Shown here: positions 23,401 to 33,801 of the stretch, one piece after another | Numbering within the stretch: the stretch's first letter is position 1 | Layout of the letters: the number at the start of each line of letters is the position of its first letter | Origin: Xanthostigma xanthostigma | Lineage: Eukaryota; Arthropoda; Insecta; Raphidioptera; Raphidiidae | Length of the DNA stretch: 64,000 bases | NCBI GenBank assembly: GCA_963575645.1 | Contig: OY754473.1 | Location: forward strand, 2,232,001 to 2,296,000 | Reading direction: 5' to 3' | Position numbers and translations under genes: made by a program | The notes under the pieces: model-generated | The model's database searches: none | What the model saw: the letters and a program-made list of their open reading frames with translations, nothing else | What the model was told of the DNA's origin: nothing

Positions 23401-26400
23401 CTTTAAAATTTGACAGGTTATTAAACAGGTTATACGTCGCTATATGAATAACTGGTGCTCTCGAGTTAACGCTAAATATAACACATATAGCGAGAAATTA
23501 TAGCGAGAATAGATAAAAAAATTAGCGAGTTTTATTCCGTAATCGCGTTTTGAACAAATTATCGCTATATCGCCAGCATAGCGAGTCACGTGACATACAT
23601 CCGTAATAGGGCCCATTATGTCATAAAAACATCGAATGTGACTCAAAGTATTTTGAAATTCACGGTTATTTTTCTGTGTGTTGGTAGAAGATGCAAGTGT
23701 GCGATTGGAGTGTGTCGTTACTCGTTACTCTCTTTTTTTGTTCGATTAATTCACAAAATATCGATATTGAAAGGGTCGATATTATCGATATCGGTCTGAT
23801 GTCGATATAGATATCGATATTAAAATAATTTTGCACATTGTCACAGTTAAACCGCAATTTAATCTTTCAATTTCATCAGTTGATTGACAAAAGTAAGCGG
23901 TAGTTATGGACACTAACAAATATTCATATATTTTTTAACATTCACATTCGCAAAATTCGTGCGAGTATTAATATCAGAAAAATCATGTATTTTTTTTAAT
24001 GTGAAATTTATTATTAAGGAGGTTGAGGCGTTAAACGAAGATAATGAAAAAAATCTGAAATAAGGTTTTTTTAATAGATTTTTTTATGACAAAATTTTCT
24101 GTAAACAATTCAAAATCATTAGGAGATTTATAAAATTAAAAAAACTTTAACATGTAGTCTTATGGAAAATATGTCAACCTAGTCTGCAAACTGTAGGTAC
24201 ATTTTAATTTTTTGCAAATAACCAAATAATGTCAGCAGTTCCGAAAACTAACTGGGTAAAGCATCGGTGTCTTACAAATATTTTAAAATTTTTTCCAATT
24301 TAATTAGGAGACTTAATCAATAAAACAAATTATTAAACCTTAGCAATTTTTGATGATGGACTTTTATTCTTGACAATTTTAACTGAATTTTCAACTTTTT
24401 AATGATTTAATTTTAATTTCTTTTTTAATTATTTACTGCAAAAAATATGTAAAATACAGATATTTACATAAATTTATTTTTCCTAACCTAACTTTGTATA
24501 AAAAATTCAAAAGTCAGTCCATTAAGTAAAATACTAAAATTATTCATTAATAATAAAACAAAAAATGATTTATTTACGCCTTTATGACAATAATTTATTG
24601 GTATCATCGACTTATAACCTTTTGTAAAAAGTTATTCTGGAAAAAGTTCAGATTTAGAATTCGACTTACTTTTGATTGGGACTGTAACGCATAAACCTCC
24701 TTAAATAAGACAAAAAATATTAATTTCCATACATTTTTATCAGAAAAGTGTTTCCTTCGCCTTGTTTTTAAAAAAAATAGTTTTTTCACTAAGCCAAGGT
24801 AACCTTGCAATTATAGTATTAATAATCAATCTAGTACTCAGAACCACTACAAACGTGTGCCAATCGGCTGCCAAATTTTAGTCTTGGACAAATGTAGACA
24901 GATTTGAAAACTGAATATTCGCATTCGCAAATGTCTAAAAATTGACACCCTACGCTGACTATCGGTAGTGTTCCACCTCCGATGACGGTATTGAAATAAA
25001 AAAATAAAAATGAGAAGTAACAACACGATTTTTAGGGACCAAATAAGGAGGAAGTACTGAAGAAATTGAGCACACTGCTGGACGAATATTTGAAGAGCGA
25101 AAGTTCATCGGCCTTGACGGAGGCCGTCAGCGCTTATCGTGAACACAAAGTACCGGACAAGTTCTCCAAAGACGTTGTACTTACAATGTTCAATACAACA
25201 TTGGAACGAGCTGGTAAGTAGTTCAGCACTGATCAAAAAATTATATATTTTATACAGTATGTAAACACGTAAGGTGCACATAGGGAAATTAACATTGGGG
25301 AAAAATGACTGGATCAGAGTGAGCCTTGAAATCTTGTTTTTCAATAGGTCATATGCATGTATTTTTTTTATATTTTTAATAAATTATTTAGTCAACCATA
25401 ATACGAAAAAAAATTGCTAATCATTTAAAAATGTAATATTATCATAAGAAAAAAAATATTAAATTTCACATTCAAAATTAGACAGTTTAAACAATCGGCC
25501 ATGTTGGCGGGCTTATGTGACGTCACGATATATGATGCATGTCAACTTTGATGTCAAATTGTCAATGTTCTAAATGAAGTTTATTTGTTGTTTTCTCTAA
25601 ATACTGACGTAATCTTACTGTGAGACGACCCAGTCGCCATGGAAACTGTTATTGATATACAGATTGTATCAAATCAAAACGGTCCATAGAACATTCTGTG
25701 TGTAAGACAGAGACGATATTATATAAAGCACTAAAGCAGTAAGTAAGAATGAGATAAATGATCGCTAATAGCTCGTTACTGTGGTTATACAATCTGATAG
25801 TATCGTCTTTGTTTTCTACAGTAAAAATCACAATTTTATCAAATGTCAGTATTCACTAGTGAAATTATTGATAAAATGGCTATTTATACTGTTCGGGAAA
25901 AAATCCAAATAATTAAATGGTTTTATGGTGGTAATTCAACCGCCAACATAATTTTATTTGTAGTTGTTTTAATGGATAAATTAGTAAAAAGATTTACAGT
26001 GTACGTAATTATTTATTTACGTAACCACAGTAACTATATTAGCGTACATTTATCTCATTCTTACTTATTGCTTTAGATCTTTATATATCGTCTCTGTCCT
26101 ACACACAGAATGTCCTATGGACCGTTTTGATTTGATACAATCTGTATACTCTGACGTCACGCTGCGTTTTGAAAATTCGAAAATAGCGCGTATTTTCTAC
26201 GTTTCTATTTTATTATTTGTATTTTTTTCAGCGAGTAGATTAATAAAATAACCATTACGATTTGATCAGCAACTAAAATATATTTCAAAATAAAAATTTA
26301 AACTAATTTGGAGTCTCATGCATATGACCTATTTGACAGATAATATTCTTTTGCAAAATGAATGTGTATACTACCGAAGAAAATATTCAAATGATTACAA

Positions 26401-28496
26401 CATAATCAGACTTTTTTTATTAATGGAACATTAAATTCCCAAAAATACTTAAATATCGTGCGAGATCAAATATCTCCGCCTATTCGTGTTGAACCTAAAG
26501 ACATAGGGTCACTGATTTACCAACGCGCATACGTCATACCAGTCATACAATTTTTGAATGAAATGTTTCCAAACAGATGGAGTTATTTTTTGTTTTATTT
26601 TTGTACAAAAAAAATAAAAATAATGATTTATAAGAGCTTTTTATTATTAAAAAAGCCAAGTAAAATAATAATAAAACAGAAATCCTCAAGATTACCACGT
26701 AAATTCAATAGAAATAACAATTAATGCAGTAATGGCTAACTCTGATCCAAGTGTTTTTTCCCAATACTAATTTCCCTATGTGCACCTTACGCGTTTACAT
26801 ACTGTAGATCAGTGCTCCGCAACCTTTTCTCACCTACGACACACCAAAATTCTTGCTAGATTTCCGCGGCACACCAAAAGCTAAAATATAATTGATACAC
26901 AAATACACGACTGAGGCGACGACCGACTCAGATCGACCGAGGCGACACGACGGCAAACGTGCGTTCTACACACTGTGTTTTTTGTTCATATTAAAATAAC
27001 AATTGAAAAAATTAGTAAGAATGTACCAACAAATAAAAATTTTCAAACAATGAAAAAAATAGTGCTAATTTATTTCAGTTACATTTTAATGATAACAGAA
27101 TTTTTTGAGCGATAACTAAGAAATTAAAAATTAAATCTCCAAATGTTGCAAAATGTAATTGTAAATTGTAAAATGTCAAATACATTGAATTTGACCGCGG
27201 CACACCTGTATCCGACTCACGGCACACCAGTGTGCCACGGCACACCGGTTGCGGAGCACTGCTGTAGATAACTCAATGCAATCTCTTTCCTTTCCTTTTG
27301 AAGTCATGAAATGTAAAAAAAAAGTAGAGAAATCGGCTTTTTATTTAGCTTGCAAAAATCCTATTTAGTAGACACCCTATGATATTTTGGTGGAATGCAT
27401 ATAAAAATTGGTCATTTTTGTAACGATAGATTCTAGACGCTCAACATTTGAAATCATTTGGCTCTGAAAACAATAATAACAAAAGAGAGATCTTTAATCA
27501 GGCGTCAGAAAACTTGGAGCCGGCTGTAAAAAGTGAAATCATTTGTTAATATCGGTTTCATTTTCAGATACAGAGAAAGCCAAAATAATAAAACTGCTCA
27601 CGGCTCTACGTAAGGATTCGCTGTTGTCTTCGTCGGCCAGCCACGAAGGTTTCAAAGCGCTGTGCGGCACGATATCAGAACGCGAAACGGAAATACCTCG
27701 AATCGGCACTTTGGTCGCGTCGTTCGCGGCGCTCGGCGTAAACAGCGGCTTGTTCACGTTGACCGACGTGTCCGGCTGGACAGAGAACGGCACGCACTAC
27801 CCCCTGTTCCTGTTGGTCCTGCAGCAGCTCAACAAGACCGTTGGCAAAACGGAACTGACCAAACTGTTCAACGACAGCAAAATAAACCCGATGTCGCAGC
27901 TCCCCGAAGTCGACCGCACCAAAGAGCGTCTCGCCGAAGTGCTCGAGGACAGGGGACTGCTGTTTCTGTTCCCGTTGCTCAGGATCCAAGCGGAACTGTC
28001 GAAACAGCTGCAGGCCGATCCGAATCCGCAGCAGTTCTACAAGTGGATCAGAGAGAACATCGACGCCGCCTATCTTACCGAACCGGGTTTCGTGAACGCG
28101 CTCATGACCGTGCTGCTCAAATACATCACGGAAGAGTCGACGCTGCCCGAGGGAACGGACTCGACCGTTGTGCCGGAGAAGAATCTGCTCGAGAAGGAGC
28201 GCGGCTTGCTCGAACGCTACAAGCCGGTGCTGAACGCATTCCTGAACGAGAACGCCAGACTGCAAGTGACCGCGCTGTACTCGCTGCAGGTGTTCTGTCA
28301 CTCGCTACATTTTCCGAAGGGCTTGCTGCTGCGCTGGTTCATGGCGCTGTACAACCTTGAGATCATCGAGGAGGAGGCGTTCCTTCACTGGAAAGAGGAC
28401 GTGAACGAAGCGTATCTCGGCAAAGGCGACGCCCTATTCCAAGTGAACACGTGGCTCACTTGGCTGCAGGAGGCCGAGTACGAGGACGACGAGTGA
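14304..28496 (+). CDS. NAT1: Translation initiation factor eIF4G2 / NAT1 (DAP5, p97), complete, six coding exons
   Basis: Exons 14304-14480, 15463-16424, 18796-18971, 22222-22502, 25036-25213 and 27568-28496 join with matching phases (0, 2, 1, 0, 1) and GT-AG introns into 900 codons plus stop, close to the roughly 907 residues of the vertebrate protein. Domains in order: N-terminal leader (1-59), MIF4G repeat (about 60-287, VRGILNKLTPEKF to RRDNWVPRK), Gly/Asn-rich linker (about 300-470), MA3 (about 535-660) and acidic W2 end (about 715-900, with IIEEEAFLHWKED at 857-869). Family knowledge: DAP5 lacks the eIF4E-binding part of eIF4G, binds eIF4A and eIF3, and drives cap-independent or alternative initiation in the cytoplasm. 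The N-terminal eIF4E-binding region is absent here too, as expected. No in-frame ATG lies between the upstream stop (TGA 14253) and the first splice donor, so a GUG start at 14304 is inferred. Identification is very secure; the exact start is less so. Confidence 0.95.
14481..15462 (+). other. NAT1 intron 1
   Basis: GTAAGT...TTTGCAG. About two thirds is a hAT-type element (14587-15257). A poly-T run at about 14519-14536 follows the donor. No exon is seen inside. Confidence 0.85.
14587..15257 (+). mobile_element. hAT-type MITE (copy 1), with internal insertion
   Basis: Ends are TAGTGATGTGCCGGAT and its complement at 15242-15257. The core carries an inverted repeat (about 14878-14915 against 14950-14990). 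Compared with copy 2 (30727-31175) it has about 190 extra bases at roughly 15030-15230; that insert matches the ends of a sequence at about 39731-40270. No target duplication is seen for this copy. Confidence 0.8.
15463..16424 (+). CDS. NAT1: NAT1 coding exon 2 (MIF4G domain)
   Basis: The acceptor TTTGCAG ends at 15462 and the donor GTAAGT starts at 16425. The 962 bases encode about residues 60-380: the whole MIF4G HEAT-repeat domain (landmarks KGVILLIFEKALDEPKYSS, MLGNIKFIGELGKL, EDLECLCQIMRT, LPPRIRFMLRDVIELR), followed by a Gly8 run and a charged linker. MIF4G is the eIF4A/eIF3-binding surface of the family. The exon is markedly GC-richer than the flanking introns. A long antisense frame over this exon is a shadow. 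Confidence 0.97.
16434..16637. repeat. 37-bp perfect direct repeat around a small hairpin, at the NAT1 intron 2 donor
   Basis: 16434-16470 and 16601-16637 are identical (start ATAGTTATTGGCG). Between them a 13-base stem (16501-16513 against 16538-16550) encloses a GAGCGAAGCGAG-type loop. The first copy begins 9 bases after the intron donor GTAAGT at 16425. Confidence 0.85.
17594..18079. repeat. Inverted-repeat element nested in the foldback element
   Basis: Arms of about 135 bases (17594-17729 against 17942-18079) are near-perfect mirror copies around a roughly 210-base GC-richer core (17730-17940). Landmark: TTGAGTCGGCGTCAA at the inner edge of the left arm. Confidence 0.85.
18130..18556 (+). 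mobile_element. Degraded LINE 3' tail with duplicated unit
   Basis: A unit of about 163 bases starting AATCTGTGAGTGAACAAT occurs twice (about 18139 and 18303). It is followed by A-rich sequence and ends GACTTGAGAACCTCCTCCG and CGTCGGTTAAA. Such tails are common in insect, especially lepidopteran, LINEs (family knowledge). No reverse transcriptase is left. Confidence 0.55.
18796..18971 (+). CDS. NAT1: NAT1 coding exon 3 (Gly/Asn-rich linker)
   Basis: The acceptor TTGACAG ends at 18795 and the donor GTGAGA starts at 18972. Entry is phase 2 and exit phase 1, so skipping this 176-base exon would break the frame. It encodes about 58 residues of low complexity: a G6 run, then about 20 Asn mixed with Tyr, Gln, Arg and His. 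It sits in the linker between MIF4G and MA3, which is also unstructured in vertebrate DAP5. The splice phases prove it belongs; the composition resembles prion-like or RNA-granule segments (inference). Confidence 0.9.
19375..19889. mobile_element. Tigger/pogo-type non-autonomous element (copy 1)
   Basis: The terminal repeats start CAGTAGAGACGCG with TA duplications on both sides. Internal GTCCGGATTA motifs recall Tigger ends. A minus-strand stub of transposase is kept (see 19462-19593). Copy 2 is at 47079-47591. Confidence 0.88.
19462..19593 (-). pseudogene. Tigger transposase fragment, CENP-B N-terminal helix-turn-helix
   Basis: Reading from ATG 19593 on the minus strand gives MAPRKRSHVTLSLQVKNE, then ILDKLKKGASNKQLAAKY and an early stop. 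This is the start of the CENP-B/Tigger DNA-binding domain. Only about 36 family-like residues remain and there is no DDE catalytic core, so it is a remnant inside a non-autonomous element. Confidence 0.7.
20346..21412. repeat. Inverted-repeat-bounded element in NAT1 intron 3
   Basis: About 65-base arms (20346-20412 and 21345-21412) share ATGGGAACTGATTCTA and GGTGGCAGAAAATA. The interior contains a second insertion at about 20960-21313 whose right end reads AATCCGGCCCTG, resembling hAT ends that start CAGGGCCGGATTTAGG. No coding frame is recognised. Confidence 0.65.
21425..22116. mobile_element. piggyBac-type MITE, copy 1
   Basis: TTAA (21421-21424) then GGAGGTTGAGCCGTT; right end AACGGATCAACCTCC then TTAA (22117-22120). 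The interior of about 690 bp is AT-rich and non-coding. TTAA duplications are the hallmark of piggyBac transposases. It lies in NAT1 intron 3, ending about 100 bases before exon 4. Four further copies: 24018, 45562 (inverted), 46657 and 57595. Confidence 0.88.
22222..22502 (+). CDS. NAT1: NAT1 coding exon 4 (linker)
   Basis: The acceptor TTTTTCAG ends at 22221 and the donor GTAAGA starts at 22503; phase 1 in, phase 0 out. It encodes VVNKEMAPRFKNLN...DVELRPAANSMLFKQ...KPSVML and a Pro/Lys-rich end, aligning with the DEISLRPAQSFLMNK-type block and Pro-rich segment before MA3 in the vertebrate protein. The last base of exon 3 completes the Val codon. Confidence 0.93.
22872..23614. mobile_element. 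PIF/Harbinger-type element, internally deleted
   Basis: Terminal repeats GGGCCCTATTACGGAT and the complement end at 22872 and 23614, with ATT on both outer sides. Inner sub-terminal repeats are rich in TCGCTAT. It keeps a short frame at 23144-23266. It lies in NAT1 intron 4 and splits an ATCGAT-rich stretch. Confidence 0.7.
23144..23266 (+). pseudogene. Truncated Harbinger accessory (Myb/SANT-like) protein frame
   Basis: The frame reads MSQRISKTNNEQYKHIVDFF, then QINKMLNPGIGKPTEF and stops after 40 residues. The N..EQY..IVDF pattern is like the start of the Myb/SANT-like protein that Harbinger elements carry beside the transposase. Assignment rests on this pattern and the element ends; it is too short to be functional alone. 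Confidence 0.45.
24018..24700. mobile_element. piggyBac-type MITE, copy 2
   Basis: TTAA at 24014-24017 and 24701-24704; ends GGAGGTTGAGGCGTT and CATAAACCTCC. Same orientation as copy 1. It lies in NAT1 intron 4, about 330 bases before exon 5. Confidence 0.87.
25036..25213 (+). CDS. NAT1: NAT1 coding exon 5 (start of MA3 domain)
   Basis: The acceptor ATTTTTAG ends at 25035 and the donor GTAAGT starts at 25214; phase 0 in, phase 1 out. It encodes NKEEVLKKLSTLLDEYLKS...ALTEAVSAYREHKVPDKF, the first helices of MA3 (vertebrate SKEELLKLTETVVTEYL block). Confidence 0.95.
25248..26814. mobile_element. Decayed Tc1/mariner-type element
   Basis: Ends CAGTATGTAAACACGTAAGG and its mirror (CGCGTTTACATACTG), TA on both sides. 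Two more mirror pairs lie inside (25345 against 26320; 25636-25760 against 26030-26150). Two short frames look like transposase relics: YTVREKIQIIKWFYGGNS with DKLVKRF (about 25873-26000) and VIQFLNEMFPNRW (about 26540-26580). It fills most of NAT1 intron 5. Confidence 0.65.
26820..27261. mobile_element. hAT-type element with perfect 8-bp duplication
   Basis: Ends CAGTGCTCCGCAACCTTTTC and GGTTGCGGAGCACTG, with CTGTAGAT on both sides (26812-26819, 27262-27269). Sub-terminal GGCACACC repeats are typical of Charlie-like hAT elements. It abuts the right end of the mariner-type element in NAT1 intron 5; the duplicated target reuses that element's terminal CTGTA. Confidence 0.9.
27568..28496 (+). 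CDS. NAT1: NAT1 terminal coding exon 6 (MA3 end and W2 domain)
   Basis: The acceptor ATTTTCAG ends at 27567; the stop TGA is 28494-28496. It encodes residues 592-900: the rest of MA3 (GTHYPLFLLVLQQL, LPEVDRTKERLAEVLEDRG) and the W2/eIF5C-type end (FPKGLLLRWFMALY, EEEAFLHWKED, GKGDALFQVNTWLTWL), ending in an acidic EYEDDE tail. W2 is the HEAT-type segment shared with eIF5 and eIF2B-epsilon. Confidence 0.97.
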
Positions 28497-28535
28497 GACG
28501 AGCGTTTCTATATACATATAACACATATATAAATG

Positions 28536-28541
28536 AATAAA
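28536..28541 (+). terminator. NAT1 poly(A) signal, proximal
   Basis: AATAAA 40 bases after the stop codon. A second AATAAA at 29318-29323 could end a longer 3' UTR; several more AT-rich possibilities follow up to 30 kb. Confidence 0.5.
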
Positions 28542-30718
28542 TTTTACGTTAATGTTATATTGAGAGGAAGTCTTGTAATCTTTCAGACCGCATCGCCAAA
28601 ACCTTTAAATATTCAATTTCGGTATCGGTGTGAAAAATTCGACGCTTATATATAACTGAGAAAAAAAAAAAGAATGAACTGAAAACATCTCATCGTTGTT
28701 TAGTTTGATTCATCTAATCGTTAAATAATATGCAATCGATAACTCAAGTAGTGTGTAGGTCGATAAATATTACAACTAGTTCAATGTTTTCTTTTTGATG
28801 ATCGATGATATATATATATATATATAAATATATATACATATTATATATAAATACAGAGATGCATACATATAGTTAGTACTACAAAAATACATATTGAAGT
28901 ATTTCATTTAGTAATGTTATTGAATGCACTTGAATCGTTTATCAGATTGAGAGAGTTTCATATACACAATTAAAATAATATATTGATTCGATATTATATA
29001 AAATCGTTCTCTCCGTTTGAACTCGTCTTCTTGGCTTGCATGATGAGGGGCGAAGCGCTGCCGTCGCCGCCATCGGCCGTTTCACCACAATTGATTATTA
29101 AAAATATTTTATGTATATATATTATGATATATTCGATCGCAACGAGGGCTATCGGAGACTTTTTTCCGCCACCCGATCGCGTCGATAGCGAGTGAGGTGT
29201 CGAAACGACAGTGCCGTTTGTATTTCCCGCCACCGGTTGGCGCCTCCAACGAGAGTTGTGTCTGTCATTCGAATGTTTTAATCGCAATTTGTATTTATTT
29301 AGTTGTTAATATTCCTTAATAAATTGTAAAAATGGATTCGCTATAATGTTTGACGCATTCCTTACTCGCCGCTAACGCTATCTAACGAATAAAAAAAGAA
29401 AACGGTGCCCCTCGTTCTAGTGATCCGATATATTTATTATATATATACGGATATTTATATAAGTATAATTATTATAATGAAGGAACTGTCTTTTTTAAAT
29501 GCATTGTATGTAAATTCTTCTATCTTGTGTTTTAACGTTTCTGTGTGTCATAAAAAAAAGAATAATGTAACGAATGAAAAATTGAATGTCGCCGCAGCCA
29601 ACTGCGCGATCTTAAAAAAAAAAAAGATGTAATGATGTCACCGACTCTGTCATGCAATTGTTTTTCAGTATACAGATGCACTCTCAAAGTGCAATACGAT
29701 AAAATGCTAGTGATGTTTGTTGAGACACTTTTTTCTCCGCGGCTGACTTGAACGAGTGGATTCTAAGCTCTTTATAGATAGAAAAGTACTTAGATTTATT
29801 ATTATTATTGTAATGAACATATATAAATTGTGCGGCAACATAAAAAAAAAAAAAAAACGAAAACGCGACCGGTTTCTCGGCCGTTTATCGCGACGCTGCA
29901 CCGAACGGTCGAGAACGGCTTTTTTGATTTTTTTTTTCTTTATTTTTTTTATTTTTTTTTTTTGCCACGTCTAGTGAATAGTTTCTCAGTTTACGTATTA
30001 AAAAAAAAGTATTTGTTTTCCTGATAACTTCTGTGGGTGTATAATATGCTGTATACTGTATTTTTATTTTTAACTTTATATACCTATATTTATAACACCA
30101 GCTTAAAAAGAAAATGCGAAAATGAAAAAATCCATTATTTTATATTTTTCCGTCATTAATGGTATTTTTTTATTAACTATACATGTAATGACTGTGCTGT
30201 TCAATTAACGATGTTTTATGTCACTATTAAATTGTACATTTATATTGATAGTCGATTGTTTATTCTGTCTCCATCCATTTATCGTCGGGCGACGACGTTT
30301 TTATGAGGTTATGAGCGCGATGACGCAATTCGCGACGTCGACTTCTGCTGCGGATGAATTTCTGGCTGTTCGTTTTTTAATTTTTGTCTCTTGAGTTCGT
30401 TTTTATGGAGGTAAATGGAAATATCAATTATTGTAATGTCAGAATTAAAAAGAAAAAAAAAACTAATTAAAACGCCTTTGTGTAATTTATTACTATTCAG
30501 TTGTTTTTATTTTTCGCCCAAGTCCGATGCCTTCCGATCGTTGCCGAAGTCCCGGTGGGATTGTCTCCTCCCCGCACTGTCCTGTCCTGTGAAGACTAAT
30601 TTTCCTCGCAAAGACAGAACCTCGAAAATTCATTCGTAAAGCTTCCGATAAATAATACTTTCGAGCTTTGCAAATTACGTTGCTGGATTATGACGTCACT
30701 GATTGCTTTGCTTGCTAT
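28542..30718 (+). other. NAT1 3' UTR candidate and intergenic DNA
   Basis: AT-rich, with a (TA)n stretch near 28810-28850 and homopolymer runs at 29840-29960. Short frames here have no family-like features. A long 3' UTR is plausible but transcript data would be needed. Confidence 0.5.
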
Positions 30719-30726
30719 ATTTTGAC

Positions 30727-31175
30727 TAGTGATGTGCCGGATTTCCGAGGGAGAAGAAAGATCCGTATCCGTTAGTTTTTGGCGGATCTTTTACCTTATT
30801 AATTTTCAATTCATAGGTGAAATTTTATATATATAGGTGATTAGATAATGAAATACTGTTAATTTCCATTCAGATTATTTTTTTAAATCGTATTTGGCAC
30901 CTTTATATTGCAAACATTTATTGTAGTGAGTACCATACCAATAGTACATAACTCAAAGGTACTAAAAAACTATCTTTATAATGAGATATTGCACATCGAT
31001 CTTTGGAAAAAGACAATCTGTTATGAGAGTTAACTCTTAAAGAGGTCAATAACTTTTTCCCATAACAGATAGTCTCTTTCCAAAGGTCGATGTGCAATAT
31101 TTACCGCCGCGTACTCTAAGAAAGTTAAGATCCGTATCCGCGGATATACATTTTTAACGATCCGGCACATCACTA
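30727..31175. mobile_element. hAT-type MITE (copy 2), perfect target duplication
   Basis: Ends TAGTGATGTGCCGGAT and mirror; flanked on both sides by ATTTTGAC (30719-30726, 31176-31183). About 450 bp with an internal inverted repeat. It defines the ends and superfamily of the copy in NAT1 intron 1. Confidence 0.92.
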
Positions 31176-31319
31176 ATTTTGACGATACGTCCAATGCTAT
31201 TTTTCATGCAGACCTACCTGCTAATTCAAACATTAAACCTATCGCAAATCAGGATTTTCTCACGTTTTTTACACAGTCATCTGTCAAAACATAACATTAT
31301 CAGTAGTTGTGCAGTATAA

Positions 31320-31635
31320 TACGCGCCACGGATCTAAAAGGTTCGGAAGTTAGTCACAAACAGCGTCGCAAAGGCACATTTTAGAGCCGTTCAGACTCCC
31401 ACCACCTCCCAGCTACCTGCACGGAACGTGCGCTCGTCGGTGATTGGCCGTGATCGCTCGTTGTCTTTGTCACTTGTCGCTTTCTGCTTTAAAGTACAGT
31501 CGAGTACTCTATTGTCAAGTTGTTATTGCTATTATAGTTTCGTTGAGTTGCGAGTTTGTAGTTTTTCAACAGACTGTGCAAGCGCAAGCCCGCATTCGCA
31601 TCTAACTTCCGAGCATTTTAGATTCGTGGCGCGTA
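31320..31635. mobile_element. TIR element of the GCGCCACG family, copy 2
   Basis: Ends TACGCGCCACGGATCTAAAA and TTTAGATTCGTGGCGCGTA. It is uninterrupted and shows the pre-insertion sequence (CTGCTTTAAAGTACAG) of the copy split at 46657. Orientation is opposite to copy 1. A 76-codon frame inside is not a gene. Confidence 0.85.
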
Positions 31636-32236
31636 TTATAACCCTCATAATTTTTTGATATTTTTTGTTAATGTTGTTAAAACTTTGTTGTGAAAAGTGA
31701 CGGGACCAAAAATTGAAATGAGCTCGAGAACAAAAAGTTATTTTATGTTCTGTGAACTGCTGAAATTATCAAAAACCCTAATCTTCTACTATCTCGGCGG
31801 ATGAATTATCATTAATTCTACAGTGACACGTCTAAACAATCAATATTCCCATAACAAAGCATTTTTGCAATAGTATTTCCAATCCTCCGAGAGCCAATGT
31901 TTTACATTAGGCGTCATTAAAATATGAACCGCTCAGCTGAGAGTGATTCAAAGATAATTTATTTGCTTTATTCAATAGCACTGACGTCATAAATGCATTC
32001 AAACTTCAAATCACGTCGTTAATGTGTAAACTCAAAGCTTTGTTTTCATTTTACAAAATTTTGTCTGGCGTTGACAACTTTATGAGCGTAGTACGGATAA
32101 AATCCGTTCACAGTGCAACATTTTTGTTTGCGATCAAATTGCGTGACTGATTGCCTAACCCAAATGTCTAATTTTCCTACATTTGACTATATCCCTCAAT
32201 TGTCGAGCGTCTATGATCTTCAATCTCTCAAAACTT

Positions 32237-32682
32237 AAGACCGCTGCACACGAGGTTAGAAACGCTGCTAGATTTGCCTACTAGTTTTCTAGCGCTGGTT
32301 TTCTTGATTTTTGTTATGTGCTCGCTTCACACGAGACGTCTTTTCAAGCTAGTTTTGGGAATAAATCTGGTGCGCGCGCACTAACAGTTCAAATATAAAC
32401 ACAGAGCAACACGTGCCTGTTGTCTGACTCTGAGCAGAATGATGCCTGTTAGTTTGCGGGCGTTTGTTCAAGTCGCCTACGTAACAAAATACTGGTTCCT
32501 GATTGGTTTTTGCTCATACCTAGCAGCGTACCTAGCAAGGAAAATAGCCCCTGTTCTAATTTTAAAACCTATCTTGTGAGCTAGCAGGCGAGCCCGCAGT
32601 GACGTCATTTCCAGCCTCGTACCCAGCCTACTGGCCAGCAGAACTCCAAGCAGTGTTTCTTAGCCTCGTGTGCAGCGGCCTT
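32237..32682. mobile_element. TIR element of the CACACGAGG family
   Basis: Ends AAGACCGCTGCACACGAGG and CCTCGTGTGCAGCGGCCTT, with sub-terminal AACGCTGCT / AGCAGTGTTTC. Related copies: about 6534-7267 and 9473-9856. Non-coding. Confidence 0.75.
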
Positions 32683-33801
32683 TGCAGGCGATAAAATTTC
32701 TGGAAGACGCCTGTATTTATGCTATTTGTGTTACGGTTCGAAGATTAAAGTAAAGAACTTTGACATTTTGTCGAAACTAATTTTCAATGTTTTGTTTAGG
32801 TGTTGGCAAAGGAAAATAAATAAATCGAACAAATCAATTTACAAAAGGAAATGACGTTAGAATAAGTAAATATGTTTGCTAAAATATGTCATGATGAAAT
32901 CATCGACAAGATTTTGTGAAAATTTAATTCATTATTTCGAATTGAAAGTTTCAAGACAGAACAAAATTCAAACAAAACTATTAATTTACTAAATTTTACA
33001 AATGAAAAATATCAAGTTTTATTTCCGTCAGATTTGTATTTGAAGCTTAAAATATAATTTTATTGGAATACAAGGTTAACTAGTCAAAAGAATGAATTTT
33101 ATCAACACGTTTTAATATTGCAGTTTATCGATTTCAATACAGAGAAAAGTTTCAAACAATAAATTTACTGCCTTGTAATAGTCGAAGGTTTGTGTAAGTA
33201 TATTGCTTAGTCTTATATTTGGAAGACGTAAAATTTAGTTCAAATCCGTGAGCTGGAAATGAGATGTCAGTAACAATCATTGTTTCATTTGTTGGGAAAC
33301 TTTATTCTGACTGTTGTTTTTTTTTGTTGTCAGTCTATCGTAGTGTGAATAATTTGTTGTTGCTTATTTTTTGAAACCGTCTAATTATAATTTTAAACAA
33401 AATTCTCTTAAAATATAGACAATACTTATTCTATTTTTCTGAAAGAGTTTTGCAAATTAAAATATTTTCTGAAAGCGCGGACATCAGCTGCGAACGATTG
33501 TCTATCCTCCTTGCTCCATGATGCTGATAAATTCAGAGGACACTGATCAAAAAATGGCAGTATAGTTCTCAGCTGCTTTCAATTGAAAACTAAATTTTCG
33601 TTTTAGATGTTTTACAAATTTCTTGTGAATTATAGTTTTAAAAATTATAAAATAGTATAATACAATGAAGGAATATACACATAATTTAAAATAACTTTAT
33701 GGAGACATGTTATTTGTTGTCTTTATTTTCAACGCAGTAAAAGAGGATTTTTAATCCCGGTGTTTATTTTTAGTATTTTGAAAGGGGCATAGCCCCTTCA
33801 G
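32683..33801 (+). other. Unassigned DNA before the first recognised Mob2 exon
   Basis: AT-rich, with no convincing exon. Further 5' exons or the Mob2 promoter may lie here or further upstream. Confidence 0.4.

Larger units (their letters stand above)
22812..23822. repeat. ATCGAT-rich clusters flanking the Harbinger-type element
   Basis: 22812-22870 and 23757-23822 hold repeated TATCGATA/ATATCGAT motifs (for example TATATCGATATTTTTATCG and TTATCGATATCGGTC). Such motifs match the DREF site TATCGATA. The two halves may be one original AT/CG repeat split by the insertion. Confidence 0.5.

Noticed and set aside
27662-28360. Overlapping 232- and 208-codon frames in NAT1 exon 6
   Set aside because: Arg/Gln-rich shadows produced by the GC-rich true frame.
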